Positions 12,053 to 22,760 of a stretch of DNA of 64,000 nt are shown piece after piece (the first letter of the stretch is position 1; each line of letters begins with the position of its first letter). The position numbers and the translations under genes were made by a program. The notes under the pieces were generated by a model. It did no database searches. It was not told the origin of the DNA and saw only the letters and a program-made list of their open reading frames with translations. Source of the DNA: Thelonectria olida (taxonomy: Eukaryota; Ascomycota; Sordariomycetes; Hypocreales; Nectriaceae); the NCBI GenBank assembly GCA_020736575.1, contig JAGPYM010000010.1, positions 124,001-188,000 of the forward strand, written 5' to 3'.

Positions 12053-12664
12053 GTCTTGTGCTATCCTCAGTGGATTGACCAACTTGGATACTATGCGCGA
12101 CTAGAAGTGATTAAGACTAGGAACTGCAAGATATGTACACTCGTGATAATTAATAGGTAATTGTGTTAGCTATTGTTTTCCTTCGCGTCTTGGGTTCGGC
12201 AAATCCTTCATCCAGTGATTGTGACGAATCCCTCGGTGAAATTACTCGAGCCCCTGGAAAGGTTAGGCCGAGCCGGATGGTACCACGGCAGCCATCCTTC
12301 GATATCCTTTAGGTGTGATGAATAGAAGCTGGGATTCGGGGCCTCGAAAACCAAGGCAGACAGAGAAAAGGGGAGTTCATAAATGGAAATACGCATTTGA
12401 AATAGATGCCAATAGTGGTTGACATCTCTACCGCACCCTATTCGAATGCCTTGAACAGTTCCGGATGAACCTGGTAGGATTCAATTCCTTGTAGTTGAAA
12501 CGCTTCAGCTGCAGCCACATAATTCATGGCCCGTGATTTTGTCACACCACACTACGTAGCAAATAAATGACTAGGAGAGATAAAGACCTCCATCTTCAGG
12601 ATGTTTGAAGGATTTTTATTCTTGAGTTCTACCATATCCACACTTCCAGCGAGATCTCCCCAAC
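12053..12664. other. Intergenic, no gene supported
   Basis: About 610 bp between the permease 3' end and the glucanase start. Only short frames without motifs are present. The final part is the leader of the glucanase gene. Confidence 0.55.
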
Positions 12665-14334
12665 ATGCGCCAAAGCCTCTACTTCTGGGCTGGCCTTGGC
12701 TTCTTGCCTCGCGCCATTGCTGGAGTCGTTCCCAGGGCCGCTACAGAGAAACCAGTGTAAGAGATGCGTCTTTCAACCTTGATTAATACTAATATATTTC
12801 GTAGTTTTGCTCATTACATGGTTTGTCAAACGTTGACCACCAGAATATGTCGATTCTGACAAGCACAGGTCGGGAACATCGATGACGATCACACCCGACA
12901 AGACATTACCGATGCCCAAAGCCTCGGCATCAATGCATTTGCCATCAACTTTGGTAAGCCCATCGAGCCATGGTATGCTGTATGAGCTGAACCCTTTGCT
13001 CAGATCAATATGCGTGGTGGTCCAATCAGACTGTAGATCGCCTGTTCAGCAACGCAGACGACCTCGGCTTCAAAATCTTCTTCTCGTTTGACATGAGTGG
13101 GAGCTACTTCTCCAGCCCTGACGAGTATGCCACCTATCTTGAAGGCTACCTGTCCCGAGATTCGTACTATAAATACAACGGTGTGAACCTCGTGAGCACC
13201 TTTGGTGTAAGTGAACTTCTTGAGAAAGGTCACTAGTGTCTAACCTCTTGTAGGGAGAGTCTGTGACTAATGATCAATGGTCGAGTTTGAGAGACACGGT
13301 TGGTGATATCTTGATTGTGCCAGCATTCTATCAAAGCACACCTTCTACACCCTTCTTCGACAAATACTCAGAGCTCGTGAGTGGACATAATGGGCTTACT
13401 TCTCCAGAGATGCCAACTAACAAGACTAGGATGGTCTGATGAACTGGAACTCTTGGCCACAGACGAACGAAGGACGGGTCGTGGTGTCAGACACAGACGA
13501 CAAAACCTATCAACAAGCCGCCCAAACCGCCAACAAACTGTTTATGATGGGCGTGTCCCCTCTGCAGTTCAAACATCTCGACAGCTCGAACAATTGGTAC
13601 CGCCGAGGAGAACAGAATCTCGAGTATCGGTTCGGCCAGGTTTTGGAGGACCAGCCAGACATGATTGAGCTGCAAACGTGGAACGACGCCGGAGAGAGCC
13701 ATTACATGGGAAATATCTGGTTCGAGGCAAGCGATGGATCTTTTGTCCTGAATTACACGGATGGGTACGACCACACTGGCTACTGGGAGGTGCTTCCTGC
13801 TTTTATCCAAGCATGGAAGCGGGGAGACACTACCACGGATGGCATGGTTCCAACAAACGGGAAAGCCGCCCAGGGAGTCTTTTGGCATCACACACTATTG
13901 ACAGGGGCGGATTGTTCTTTGGATGCGATGGGCAAGCCCGATGGCGTTGAGAATGTTGAGGACAGCGTAACGGTAAGGAGAGGCTGCATGTTGTGCGATT
14001 CTCACTGTTAACTAAAACATTCGCAGGGCATCGTTCTCGTAGCTGAAGGACAAACGGGCCTCACTGTCTCAGTCTCGAGCGGATCGAGAATACTCGGGAC
14101 GAAGAATCTAACTACAGGCTTCAACCGATTCACCTTTTCGGAAATGACGACGGGAACAGTGACGGTTGAAGTTTTGAAGGGAGATTCGACGGCGTTTCAA
14201 GGGTCTGGACGTCTCGAGGTAAGTTGGGCTGACACTTGCACTGCTCGGAATTTGGAGGATTGCACTGACAAGATCAGGTCGTCGACTCGAGCTCCTTGTG
14301 CAACTACAACTATCAAGTTGTCGCCCTCTCTTGA
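12665..14334 (+). CDS. Secreted GH71 alpha-1,3-glucanase (mutanase)
   Basis: Eight exons, 12665-12756, 12805-12820, 12869-12953, 13004-13206, 13254-13376, 13430-13972, 14027-14218 and 14278-14334, give 436 residues, close to the usual catalytic length of the family. Exon 2 is only 16 bases but supplies FAHYM, the conserved first strand. Signs of GH71 are FAHYMVGN, DDDHTRQDITDAQSLGINAF, YAWWSNQTVDRLF, FKIFFSFDMSGSY, WSSLRDTVGDILIVPAFYQ, NWNSWPQ and LQTWNDAGESHYMGNI. A signal peptide of about 20 residues is visible (MRQSLYFWAGLGFLPRAIAG). The enzyme should hydrolyse alpha-1,3-glucan, in its own wall during growth or in other fungi. There is no additional carbohydrate-binding module; a short beta-type C-terminal domain ends NYNYQVVALS. 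Confidence 0.93.
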
Positions 14335-14496
14335 TGGGACACTGGGAGACAATCGGCGCGAGGAGGACTGAACTGAATCAGCGTTCTCATAGTGACTTTT
14401 GGCCGCAAGTATGGTGCTCCAGTAGAACAATTGGCAGAAATGATAACATTTGTTTCAGTCCGTCTTGAACGCCCACATTGTAGTGAAGTCCATGAA

Positions 14497-14962
14497 CTAA
14501 CTAGTTGACAGTGTCTTGGCCGCTGTTGCCGCAGCAAAGTGCTGCCATCTCTTGTTCCTGTGGCTGCCGCATACTCACATACTCCCTTCACCATGATACA
14601 GGAGAGAGAGCCGAGTAACCCGGCGCTCCCCATGTCAATCGCAATCGCGTCAGTTTCTTCCCTGAGCTTGTCTCGGGCTGCGGCTGACTTGATTATAGGA
14701 TATCCAGACGCGACCGCTCCAACATGGACCTAAGGAGGCTCGTCAAGATCCCTTTTCTGCTCGATTCGTCTTCTTGTGAGAACATTCCCCTTATCATCGC
14801 ATCCGAGATCGGCTCATGACACGCGCAGTGCTTCATTGCAAACGGCGTCTTCTTCACTCAGCAGTCTCGACAGATACAGGTCGGCGACACGCAGTGCTTG
14901 TGGCGGTAGGTCGGCTGGAATAGCTTATCTTCCGTTGATCCGGGGTGTTTGTAGTTGTAGCG
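14497..14962 (-). pseudogene. Decayed nucleoside-phosphorylase (PNP_UDP) domain of the type found at the N terminus of fungal NLRs
   Basis: Reading the minus strand downward from 14962 gives, in order, YNYKHPGSTEDKLFQPTYRH; CNEALRVS, stop, ADLGCDDKGNVLTRRR; VHVGAVASGYPIIKSAAARD; DMGSAGLLGSLSCIMVKGVC; and KRWQHFAAATAAKTL, then a stop at 14497-14499. These blocks match, in order, the C-terminal half of the fungal nucleoside-phosphorylase domain as I remember it (YxxPGxxxDxLFxPxYRH, the IHVGxVASGDxVMKSGxxRD block, the EMEGAG block, KGVCDYAD, KxWQxFAAATAA). They fall in different frames, with shifts near 14850-14870 and 14550-14560, a TGA near 14814 and a TAG near 14730. The diagnostic EMEGAG has become DMGSAG. 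No N-terminal half or downstream NB-ARC/NACHT or repeat region is visible, so this is a truncated relic. Confidence 0.75.
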
Positions 14963-15781
14963 CCGCAGAAGTCAGTTGCAGTGTTGTCGGTTAGATAGAG
15001 GCTATCCCGTCTTCATTGAGAGTCTGCTTACGCAGTGGTAGTCATGAACCAGAAGAAATGAATCATTTCAAGGGCCCTGGCAAAGAACTACCTACCTACA
15101 AAGTATTATGCATAAAGAGAGTATAACAATCTTTGTCAAGGCAAGGGAAGGACTCTTTTGTTTCCCAAACTGTCGCTACCTATTGAACAGTCCCATGCCT
15201 CCATGTTCTGTTGGGGATCATGCCAGGCTTCCATCCCTAAAAATGGAGCCAGTCAATCCCTACCCCATATGCTTGGGGGCCAAAAACAAGAATTGGCGAG
15301 CGAGCCAACAAGCTTCTCGCTTTTCGTGCTTCGTCTCCACGTCTCGATGCCCCGACGGAAGCAAGGAGGCGCTCTCGACCAAGCAGCCCGTCTGCAATTG
15401 GAAGATATTCTGCGAGTGGCGTCGACCGTCTCTCAATGCTTGTGCCAGTGCCAGCCTGTCTGCCAAGCAAGTCAGTCTCAGCCCTCTGGGGCTTGGGGCC
15501 TACGCGACGGGCAGGGCACGGCCTACCTAACAAGGCCGGATGGGGTGATAACTAGCTGAAACTAGGGGTATGGATTCGTTTCCAGACATGGGTGCCCTGT
15601 TCCGGAACGAGGCGAAGCTGCTCCCTCGCATTCGCAAGAAATGCGAAGTGACCAGTGAGCATCAGACGTAATTTCCCAGGAGAGGTGAAGCTTTCTTTCA
15701 AAACATCGCCATCGTTGCGGCCGTCGGACTCGTCTAAACATAGACAGTTGAGATTCTGTTAGAGGCGCGTCAAACCCAGCC
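14963..15781. other. Intergenic, no gene supported
   Basis: About 820 bp between the phosphorylase relic and the LITAF gene. Several overlapping frames are open at 15108-15559 on both strands, but none shows a family motif. I could not extend the phosphorylase relic into it. Confidence 0.5.
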
Positions 15782-16710
15782 ATGTCTACCCTCTCGCCAG
15801 TGTCCAATTCGGCCGAGCCCTCGAGCAGCGTGTCCCCGCCATCCTACGCGGCGACGCCAGTCCCTCCGCCAACTCAGCCGGCCGACAAGTCTGACGAGGG
15901 GAAGATTGCCTTCGAGAAGCCCATTCCAGGCGAGGGCATCGAGGCCGTCAGGTATGACTACACAGCCTCACGGAATCCAGCCATGGCGTCTAATGGGAAT
16001 TGCATAACAGACCGTTCGACGACGACAACCTCCCCGAAGTCGTGCCCGAAGGCCACATCTTTCCCGGGAACAACAACAACAACAACAACAACATCACCAT
16101 CACCGACAAACCCAACCAAGACCAATATCCCCCCGACTCCAAGACAGCCATGCGCACCGGCGCCGACGAGTCTCAGGGCGTCATCCCTCCCGGATCGCCT
16201 CCCCCTCCAGGATACAGCAATGGCAACAGCTACCAGATGATGAACATGACGCCGCCCGTCCACCAGTCGACGACGAATTTTGCCGTCCACGATCAAACCA
16301 CCGTCACGCCGCTGCATCTCCTCGGAGACCAGAGCGACACTGTCGATTGCCCCTTCTGCCAGCGCCGAACACTGACTCTGGTCAAGTACGGCGCCTCATG
16401 GCTTACTCAGTACGCGCACCCTTCACAGTCTGTCCAATAACGAGCCCAGCAACTGACATGCCACAGCTTCTTCGCCGTCTGCCTCTTCTTCCTCACCTTC
16501 TGTGGCGTCCTCGCGCCCTACCTGCTGCACTGGAACAGCAACATCAGCCACTGGTGCCAGAACTGCAACCGCAAAGTCGCATACCGCAACTTTGGCAGCA
16601 GGAAGATGGTTGTGCTGGGAACGCCAGACCACTTGCGCGAGGTGTCCAAGTTCCAGGCCGCAGAGCCCCCGGTCCAGACGATGAACCCGAACGCCGCGCA
16701 ACAAGCTTAA
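15782..16710 (+). CDS. LITAF-domain (SIMPLE-like) membrane-associated zinc protein
   Basis: Three exons, 15782-15951, 16011-16409 and 16467-16710, encode 270 residues. The N-terminal two thirds are low complexity, rich in Pro, Ser and Asn, with a run of eight Asn encoded by an AAC microsatellite near 16070-16092 and a PPPPGYSNGN stretch. The C-terminal part is a LITAF domain: CPFC (residues 170-173), a hydrophobic insert (about 191-210, FFAVCLFFLTFCGVLAPYLL) and the second half-site HWCQNC (H218, C220, C223). The two half-sites together bind one zinc while the hydrophobic helix lies in the membrane, as in LITAF of late endosomes. The Pro-rich N terminus could recruit WW or ESCRT partners, as in animal LITAF; that is inference. 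Its upstream neighbour is a pseudogene, so context adds nothing. Confidence 0.85.
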
Positions 16711-17071
16711 CATGACGAAAGAGGCGGGGAAGCGAGTGTGTGGAGTTTGGGGCGAGTTGAGCGTAATGTTGTTGCATATAAAATGTTCCCTGGTGTCTCG
16801 TATATTCTAGACATGCACATAGCCTGGGTGCAGTGCCAGTCTGAGCACCGCCTTTGCATAGGGTATTGGTATTTTTGTTCCTGTTGAAGCGCTGAAGAGG
16901 CGAAGACGTAAGTCGGCACAAGGAAACGTGCGGAGAGAGACAGCCGTAGCAGTAATATAATTACTTGAGCAATCTATTGCTGTTGCTCCAAGTAGGAGCT
17001 TCTAGTCTAACATATCATCATCTGGCTCTCAATGCCAACATCTCATTTTCACACACAACGATTGGTCAGCA
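16711..17071. other. Convergent 3' flanks, no gene
   Basis: About 360 bp between the convergent LITAF and multicopper-oxidase genes. I see no motif-bearing frame; it probably holds the two 3' untranslated regions. Confidence 0.5.
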
Positions 17072-19144
17072 TCATCTTCGCGACACCACGCCGTCTCCAT
17101 CCGTCGCTGCATCCGTCGAGCCTGCAACGGCAGACGAACCGTTGAGTCCCGCGCCGCCGTCCGAAGCAGCCAGGAGAGGCTCCCGCTCCGCGCTGGGCTT
17201 CTGCTGCTTCGTACGAGGCTTCCTCATGCCGTACGACGCGACGACCCAGATGCCGAGGATGCCCATGGCGGTGCTGAACAACAAGGCTACGATGCCCTTG
17301 AAGGTGAAACTATTTTCTGAATTAGCCTTGCGAGTCTTGGCCACACGTTCGCACAAGATAACTCACCCAGCGGGCAGTGGCGGCGGAGGCTTGTTTTCGC
17401 CTGAGAGATCCAGGAAGTCGCCAGTGTTGCCTGCTGCGTTGCCCTTGGACGGCACGTTGCCGGACATGCAAGCCTCCAGGTGGTTCTCGGGGAGTTTGAT
17501 GGTGGACTGCAGCTCCAAGGGCGCCTCGATAAAGGTCGCGATGAGACCCGAGGCGACATGCCACTCGATGTGGCAATGAAACAGCCAGACGCCTATCATG
17601 CGTGGTCAGTAATGAACCAAGGAAATGCGAAAGCGCACATACCTGGATTGTCCGCCTTGAATCGGAGCACGACGTAGCCTTCTGGGAGAACCACGACGGT
17701 ATCTCGTCGGATGGGTGTCTTTGCAAACTCGACGCCAGGACCGGGATAGAGCCCCGCCTCGTCAGGGCTACGGTACAGGATCTGAAAGTCGTGGCCGTGG
17801 AGATGGAAGGGATGGCGTCCAGAGTCCAGGTTGTTCAGGACGATTTGCACAATTTCACCCTTTTCCAGGACGAAGCTGTTGGTGTACGATCCATAGACGC
17901 GCGGGTTAGTAGCCAAGTCGCCGCTCGTGAGGGCGGTATACAGAGTGGGAACCTTGGGAGCGCGGTAGGTGATGTTGTTGAAGAAGGCGTAGTTGGCGCC
18001 GTTGCGGAGGTTGTCCATGACGACGTTGAGTTCAATCTCCTTGGTCGGTTCGGGCAGGATCTCCATGCCATCGTGCGGCTTTAGGTTCATGTCGTTGAAG
18101 ACGTTAAAGTCGTCGACGAGAGCTGGCTTGGGTAGAGCTTCGGCCTCGTTGTAGACCAACCAGCCGGTGACGTTCCAGTCGAGATCATCAGGCATGACGT
18201 CGAAGAGGGTCTGCAATATCGCGTGAGCATAAGGGTCCGACATGGCAACTCCAGAGTCGTCTTACCGTATCCATGCTGGCGACGATGGGAAAGTTGGCCT
18301 CGTCGCCAGCCTTGGTGGTGATCAGGAAGCTGCATCGTTGCGCCGCAGACAAATAGATCATCTCAGCCTCGGCCGGCTTGGTGTAGACACCGTCGACCTC
18401 GACGATGGTCATGTTGTGTCCCTCGATCCAGAAATACTGGCCAGCGAAAGCACCCATGTTGATCAAGCGAACGAGATACGTCCTGCCCGTCTGGATCGGG
18501 ACCTTGAGGTTCTGAGTCTCGTTCATCAGGGCGGCCTGGGGAACTGGTTCCGCGCCGGTGGGGTTGCCCTTGGCCATGAAGTCGGGGATCAGGATTTGCA
18601 TCTCCTCGTGGTACCAGTCCGAGAGAGTCATGACAATCTCCTCATCGTACTGGCCGTCGAAGGGAGACGCTGGGTCATGGATGATGAGAGGGCCTCTGAG
18701 GCCGTCGGGATACTGACCCTCGCTGTGTGAGTGGTACCAGTATGTTCCCGGCTGAGTGATCTGAGACGTGTTAGAACGAAAGGGTCATGAAGCGACAATG
18801 AGAATACGCACAGTGAAGTTGTACAAGAAGGAACCTCCAGGCTGGATGGGACATTGCGTCACCTGCGCAGGGCCATCCATATGGTTCGTTCCGTTCATGA
18901 ACAAGCCATGGAAATGCAGCGACGTCGTCTGGTTGCCGAGTTGGTTGTGTGCGTTGATGAGAATAGTGTCGCCGACGTTGGCCTCGATCTGGGGGATGGG
19001 CCATTGGCCGTTGATGCCGATGGTCGGTCGTTCAAAGGCGCCATCGGGATTGGCTCTCACCCATTCGATGGTGAAGTCGTAAGAGACGGTTTTGGCCAGA
19101 GCCGGTCCCAGGAGGGAGAGGCCTGCGAGAAGAAGACGGCGCAT
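17072..19144 (-). CDS. fet3: Fet3-type multicopper ferroxidase
   Basis: Five exons on the minus strand, 19144-18812, 18760-18266, 18210-17643, 17592-17367 and 17309-17072, give 619 residues. The protein has a signal peptide ([17 protein letters not shown]), three cupredoxin domains and a single membrane segment near residues 545-566, followed by a short acidic and Ser-rich cytosolic tail. This is the Fet3 layout, not that of a soluble laccase. Copper ligands are present in all four motifs: HFHGLF (77-82), YWYHSHS (118-124), [10 protein letters not shown] (409-418) and FHCHIEWH (470-477). It should oxidise Fe(II) at the cell surface and hand Fe(III) to the permease Ftr1, which is encoded head to head 944 bp away. 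The shared promoter contains SreA-type GATA sites, which suggests repression by iron. I could not map the Fe-specific acidic residues with certainty, so the ferroxidase call rests on topology and context. Confidence 0.93.
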
Positions 19145-19340
19145 GTTGTGCTTAGTGGGCGTCGTCTATGCAGCAATGGCGCTGGCTCGCTCTGAGCTGG
19201 TTTGAGGGGATATCAAAACTGTCTCGAGATGTCCCAGGCGTCTGGTTCCAGCCACAGGACGCGCTGCAGCTTCGGTGGGAAGCGGTTCTTCGGCTGTTGC
19301 TCCGAGTCAGGAACCGTCTGTAACGGAGGAAATCTTATCA

Positions 19341-19349
19341 ATCAGATAA
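19341..19349 (+). promoter_or_regulatory. SreA-type GATA site (ATCAGATAA)
   Basis: This is an exact match to ATCWGATAA, the extended GATA element known for the iron-responsive repressors SreA/SRE. It lies about 200 bp upstream of fet3 and is preceded by an opposed TTATC, which gives a small palindromic arrangement. Confidence 0.7.
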
Positions 19350-19490
19350 ATCCCTGTCTCGGGGCAGGGATGTGCAGGGATTTCGACGTCTAATGCCAAG
19401 CAGGTTGCTCAAGGCAAATATCCCTCATCACAGGGTCCGAGACGAATATCTTGTATGGACCGTCTGAAGCAATGTGAATAGCACTCCAGG

Positions 19491-19514
19491 ATCAGATCCG
19501 ATCAGATCAGATAC
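19491..19514 (+). promoter_or_regulatory. Cluster of ATCAGAT half-elements
   Basis: Three ATCAGAT cores start at 19491, 19501 and 19506. The last one reads ATCAGATAC, one base away from the SreA consensus. They may add binding strength, or may be only a short tandem repeat. Confidence 0.4.
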
Positions 19515-19911
19515 GGTTCAGTATTCCAGCCGTAACATACGGCTTCACTGACGAGCGGTCTGTCACGGGCAAAAGAGCCATCAACAAGACTTTTCTCTCG
19601 CTCATGAACCACCCCACGCATTTAGCTGGGCCCCCAAATTTTAATACCACAAGACCACGCCCACGAGGCCATGATTCGATGCCTTTGCTGCTCCAAGTGG
19701 GTTTTGCCCAGCCCCCTTCGCACGCTGCAACGCTGCCAAAGACGGCTAACAAGACCGACGGCGAGAAAATTTGAACACGCGCGGGAATTAGTGTGTGTGA
19801 AACGGACATGAGGACGAGAGGCACAGCATTTATGGTTACCGTACGTTTGGAATAGAACGGTGCCGGAGCTTTTCGGCACATCCCACTCGGTGGCTGATTT
19901 TTTATCTGATC

Positions 19912-19920
19912 TTGATCCTG
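19912..19920 (-). promoter_or_regulatory. SreA-type GATA site (ATCAGATAA, minus strand)
   Basis: The plus strand reads TTATCTGAT, the exact reverse complement of ATCAGATAA. It lies about 170 bp upstream of the ftr1 start, so each divergent gene has one perfect site near its own start. Confidence 0.7.
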
Positions 19921-20088
19921 TGATATACTTAGATGGCTGAGGAGTGAACCAACCAGCAACGGTGCGTTCATGTGCGTGTGTGTGAGAGAGATCTGGTTCA
20001 AACACCCCCTCTAAACCACTGACGTCGTTGAGGACTGGCTTCCATTATTTCCCTCTTATTCCGTCCTTCACTGTGACTCGTCGCAACC

Positions 20089-21283
20089 ATGGGCCTCGAG
20101 CTGTTTTCCGTCCCCGTCTTCGTCGTCGTCTTCCGCGAGACGCTCGAGACGGCCATCATCGTCTCGGTCCTCCTCGCCTTTCTCAAGCAGACGCTCGATG
20201 GCGAGCAACGAGACAAAAGGCTATACCAAGCCTTGCGCGCTCAGGTACAGAGCACCATCTCACTATGTTGCCTTATTCAATGCTGATGCACGCACACAGG
20301 TCTGGCTGGGCACCGCCGTCGGCTTCGCCATCTGCCTCGTCGGCTCAGGCGTCATCATCGGCATCTTCTACCTGCTCGGCACCGACGCCTGGGCCGACCA
20401 TGAGTACTACTACGAGGCCGTCTTTTCCCTCATCTCCTCCGTCATCATCACCATCATGGGCGGCGCCCTGTTGCGCGTCGCCAACATGCAGGAGAAGTGG
20501 CAGGCCAAGCTGGCCAAGGCCATCGAGGCTCCCATGCGCGCCCGCGGCAACCAGGCCTGGCTTGTTCACTTCTTTGAGAAGTACGCCATGTTCGTACTGC
20601 CTTTCATCACCGTGCTCCGTGAAGGTATCGAGGGCATCGTCTTTGTCGCAGGCGTGTCCTTTTCCGCCCCGGTCTCTGCTGTCCCTCTGCCCGTCGTCAT
20701 GGGACTGATCCTCGGAGGCTTGGTTGGATATGGCCTCTACCGGTGAGTTCCTACTGCCACCACACGTGCTGAGCGTCATTGGCTAATTCTGTCAGGGGCG
20801 GCTCTTCCGCAAAGCTTCAAGTGTTCTTGGTGGCTTCCACTTGTCTCCTTTACCTCGTCGCAGCAGGCCTCTTCTCGCGAGGCGTCTGGCTCATCGAGCA
20901 GCAACAATGGAACAAGGTTGTCGGCGGCGACGCAGCCGAGCTCGGCGACGGCCCTGGCTCCTACGACATTGACCGCAGTATTTGGCACGTCAACGTAAGT
21001 CTCTCTCCATCCGCATGGTCCAATGCTGGATCCTAATCGTCATCAGTGCTGCAATCCTCAGCTCAACGGAGGCGGCCCCTGGGCCATTCTCAACGCCATC
21101 TTTGGCTGGAACAACTCGGCGACGTACGGTTCCGTGGTTGCTTACAACATTTACTGGCTTCTTGTCATCGGCCAGTTCAGCACCATGCGCTTCAAGGAGG
21201 ATCACGGACATTGGCCTCTCCAGAAGCCGAAGGAGAAGCGTTCCGACGACGACGAGCAACACCTCGTTGCGGAAGACGAGTAA
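20089..21283 (+). CDS. ftr1: High-affinity iron permease Ftr1
   Basis: Four exons, 20089-20244, 20300-20742, 20796-20994 and 21047-21283, encode 344 residues with about seven membrane segments. The iron-translocating motifs of the FTR1 family are in place: RETLE in the first segment (residues 16-20, the form common in filamentous fungi) and REGIE (159-163). The protein starts [17 protein letters not shown], with no signal peptide, as normal. The conserved C-terminal part reads WHVNCCNPQ, then [20 protein letters not shown] polar acidic tail ends the protein. Ftr1 carries Fe(III) produced by the multicopper oxidase, which must be co-expressed for plasma-membrane delivery; the divergent fet3 supplies this. 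The promoter sites suggest iron-repressed expression. Confidence 0.95.
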
Positions 21284-21757
21284 AGATGAAGGCTGGCACT
21301 CAGCCCATTATGTGAATGAATCCCGCATGGGCGATAGACGGCGTAAGGCAGAGCCATGAAGCCGTTCAGCAACGTGACTGGCCTCGACGACCAAGAAATG
21401 ATGCATGCATTGATCTGAATAGAACCATAAGCATCACAGGAGTTATTGTTACAATTGTCAAACAAATAGAATAAACAAAATCTGAAAGCTACCCCAGGCG
21501 TCTTGCGCCCCCCTGCTTCCCTTCGTCCCCTGGCTCAACAGCTCGCCGAAACAATATTTACCCCATATCATTATTCGATCGCATGCCATGGCCGCTCACC
21601 ACCATGTCTTGTCCCCCTATATATTCCGTCTCTTCCTTCGTGTATCGTATTCGCTTCGCTTGTCTCCATGTGTCCGTTCAAGCAATATCCGGGACGACGA
21701 TTGATATACAACATGTTCAGCTTTGCCTAAACCGTCAATGTATTCCCGCTGCTCCTT
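21284..21757. other. Convergent 3' flanks, no gene
   Basis: About 470 bp between the convergent ftr1 and chromodomain genes. It is rich in C and T, with no motif-bearing frame. Probably the two 3' untranslated regions. Confidence 0.5.
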
Positions 21758-22760
21758 TTACTCGCCATCAGCCCTAGCCTTCTTCCTCGGACGTCCAGGA
21801 CCACGAGCAATCCCGCGCTTGAGCTTCGGAGCTGGAGCCTCTGGAGCAGAACCATTCTTGGCCTCGTACTTGATGAGTTCCTCAGGCGCGATTTGCGCAA
21901 GCTTGCTCTCGTGCTCCCATGTCGACTCGCTTTTACGGTAGCCCACCCACTGCACCTGGTACATGTATTCCTTCTTCTTCCCCTTTGGTGGCATCGTCCG
22001 CTTGAGGACGCGGAAGACGTGATATATTTCCAAGCCAGTTGCTGCTTCACGCCCGTCGAGATCGTCCCAGTATTTGTAGATGAGCGCAGGGACTTGTTGC
22101 TGAAGACTCCATTCCGGCTCCCAGGTTTGTTCGCCGTTGGCCCACTTGACCAGGACATCTACCGTCGCATTGTCTTCGTCGACGCGATGGGTCTCGAACG
22201 ATTCAATCTCGACTTCGCCAAGATCCGCGACAGTATCGAGATGGGCAGGCTCGGCTGCGGCGGCTTCGGCTTCTTGGGGCTCAGCGACGGGTTCTGCGGG
22301 TTCTGCAACGGGCTCGACGACGGGCGCTACGATGGGTTCTGGCTCGGGCTGCTTTTGGAGGGTTTGGGGGTCGATCGAATCCTGTTTCGGAGGAGGGACA
22401 ATGGGCTCGGAGATGGTAATTTCGGGTGCAGGCGCGACGGCAGCAATGACGGTGGTGTCGACAGTCCGCTCGTACCGATCAATGTCGATATCGCGGATGA
22501 TGTCGCGGCCGATGCTGCTATCTCGAGCAGGCGTCATGACTCTGCCACCGGAGGGAGTGTTTCTGCCTTCAGTCTTTTTCTTTGCCTTCATCGGCGAAGG
22601 TGGAACATCATATGGATCTAAAGACGCGATGGCGAGATTAGCAAGGGCAGGTTCGCGCGCAATGATTATCGCGGTTAGGCGCAACGGTCAGGAGAGGCGC
22701 GTAATTACCAGCTGGACCGGGGGGCGGCGGGAACATGATGGTGCTTAGCGAAGAGCTCAT
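21758..22760 (-). CDS. Tandem chromodomain protein with AT-hook
   Basis: Two exons on the minus strand, 22760-22709 and 22617-21758, give 303 residues. The N terminus is disordered, with basic and Ser/Thr-rich parts and then a Pro/Glu/Val-rich linker (about residues 95-145). Two chromodomain-like units follow: one near 162-201 with DVLVKWANGEQTWEPEWSL, and a second near 224-278 with YQVQWVGYRKSESTWEHES. The second has the aromatic and WE signature of a methyl-lysine cage. The tail contains RGPGRPRKKAR (289-299), an AT-hook core of the PGRPR type. The protein should be nuclear and could bridge methylated histone tails and AT-rich DNA. The paired chromodomains without any helicase, SET or chromoshadow domain do not match HP1, CHD or Clr4-type proteins I know. 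The ATG at 22760 was chosen because it starts the frame closest to the coding part; in-frame codons further upstream look non-coding. Confidence 0.82.

Larger units (their letters stand above)
19145..20088. promoter_or_regulatory. Divergent fet3-ftr1 promoter
   Basis: This 944 bp control region separates the two starts. It carries two exact ATCAGATAA elements and a cluster of near matches, annotated separately. It also has a GC-poor central part and a TC-rich leader before ftr1. No coding frame is supported in it. Confidence 0.75.
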
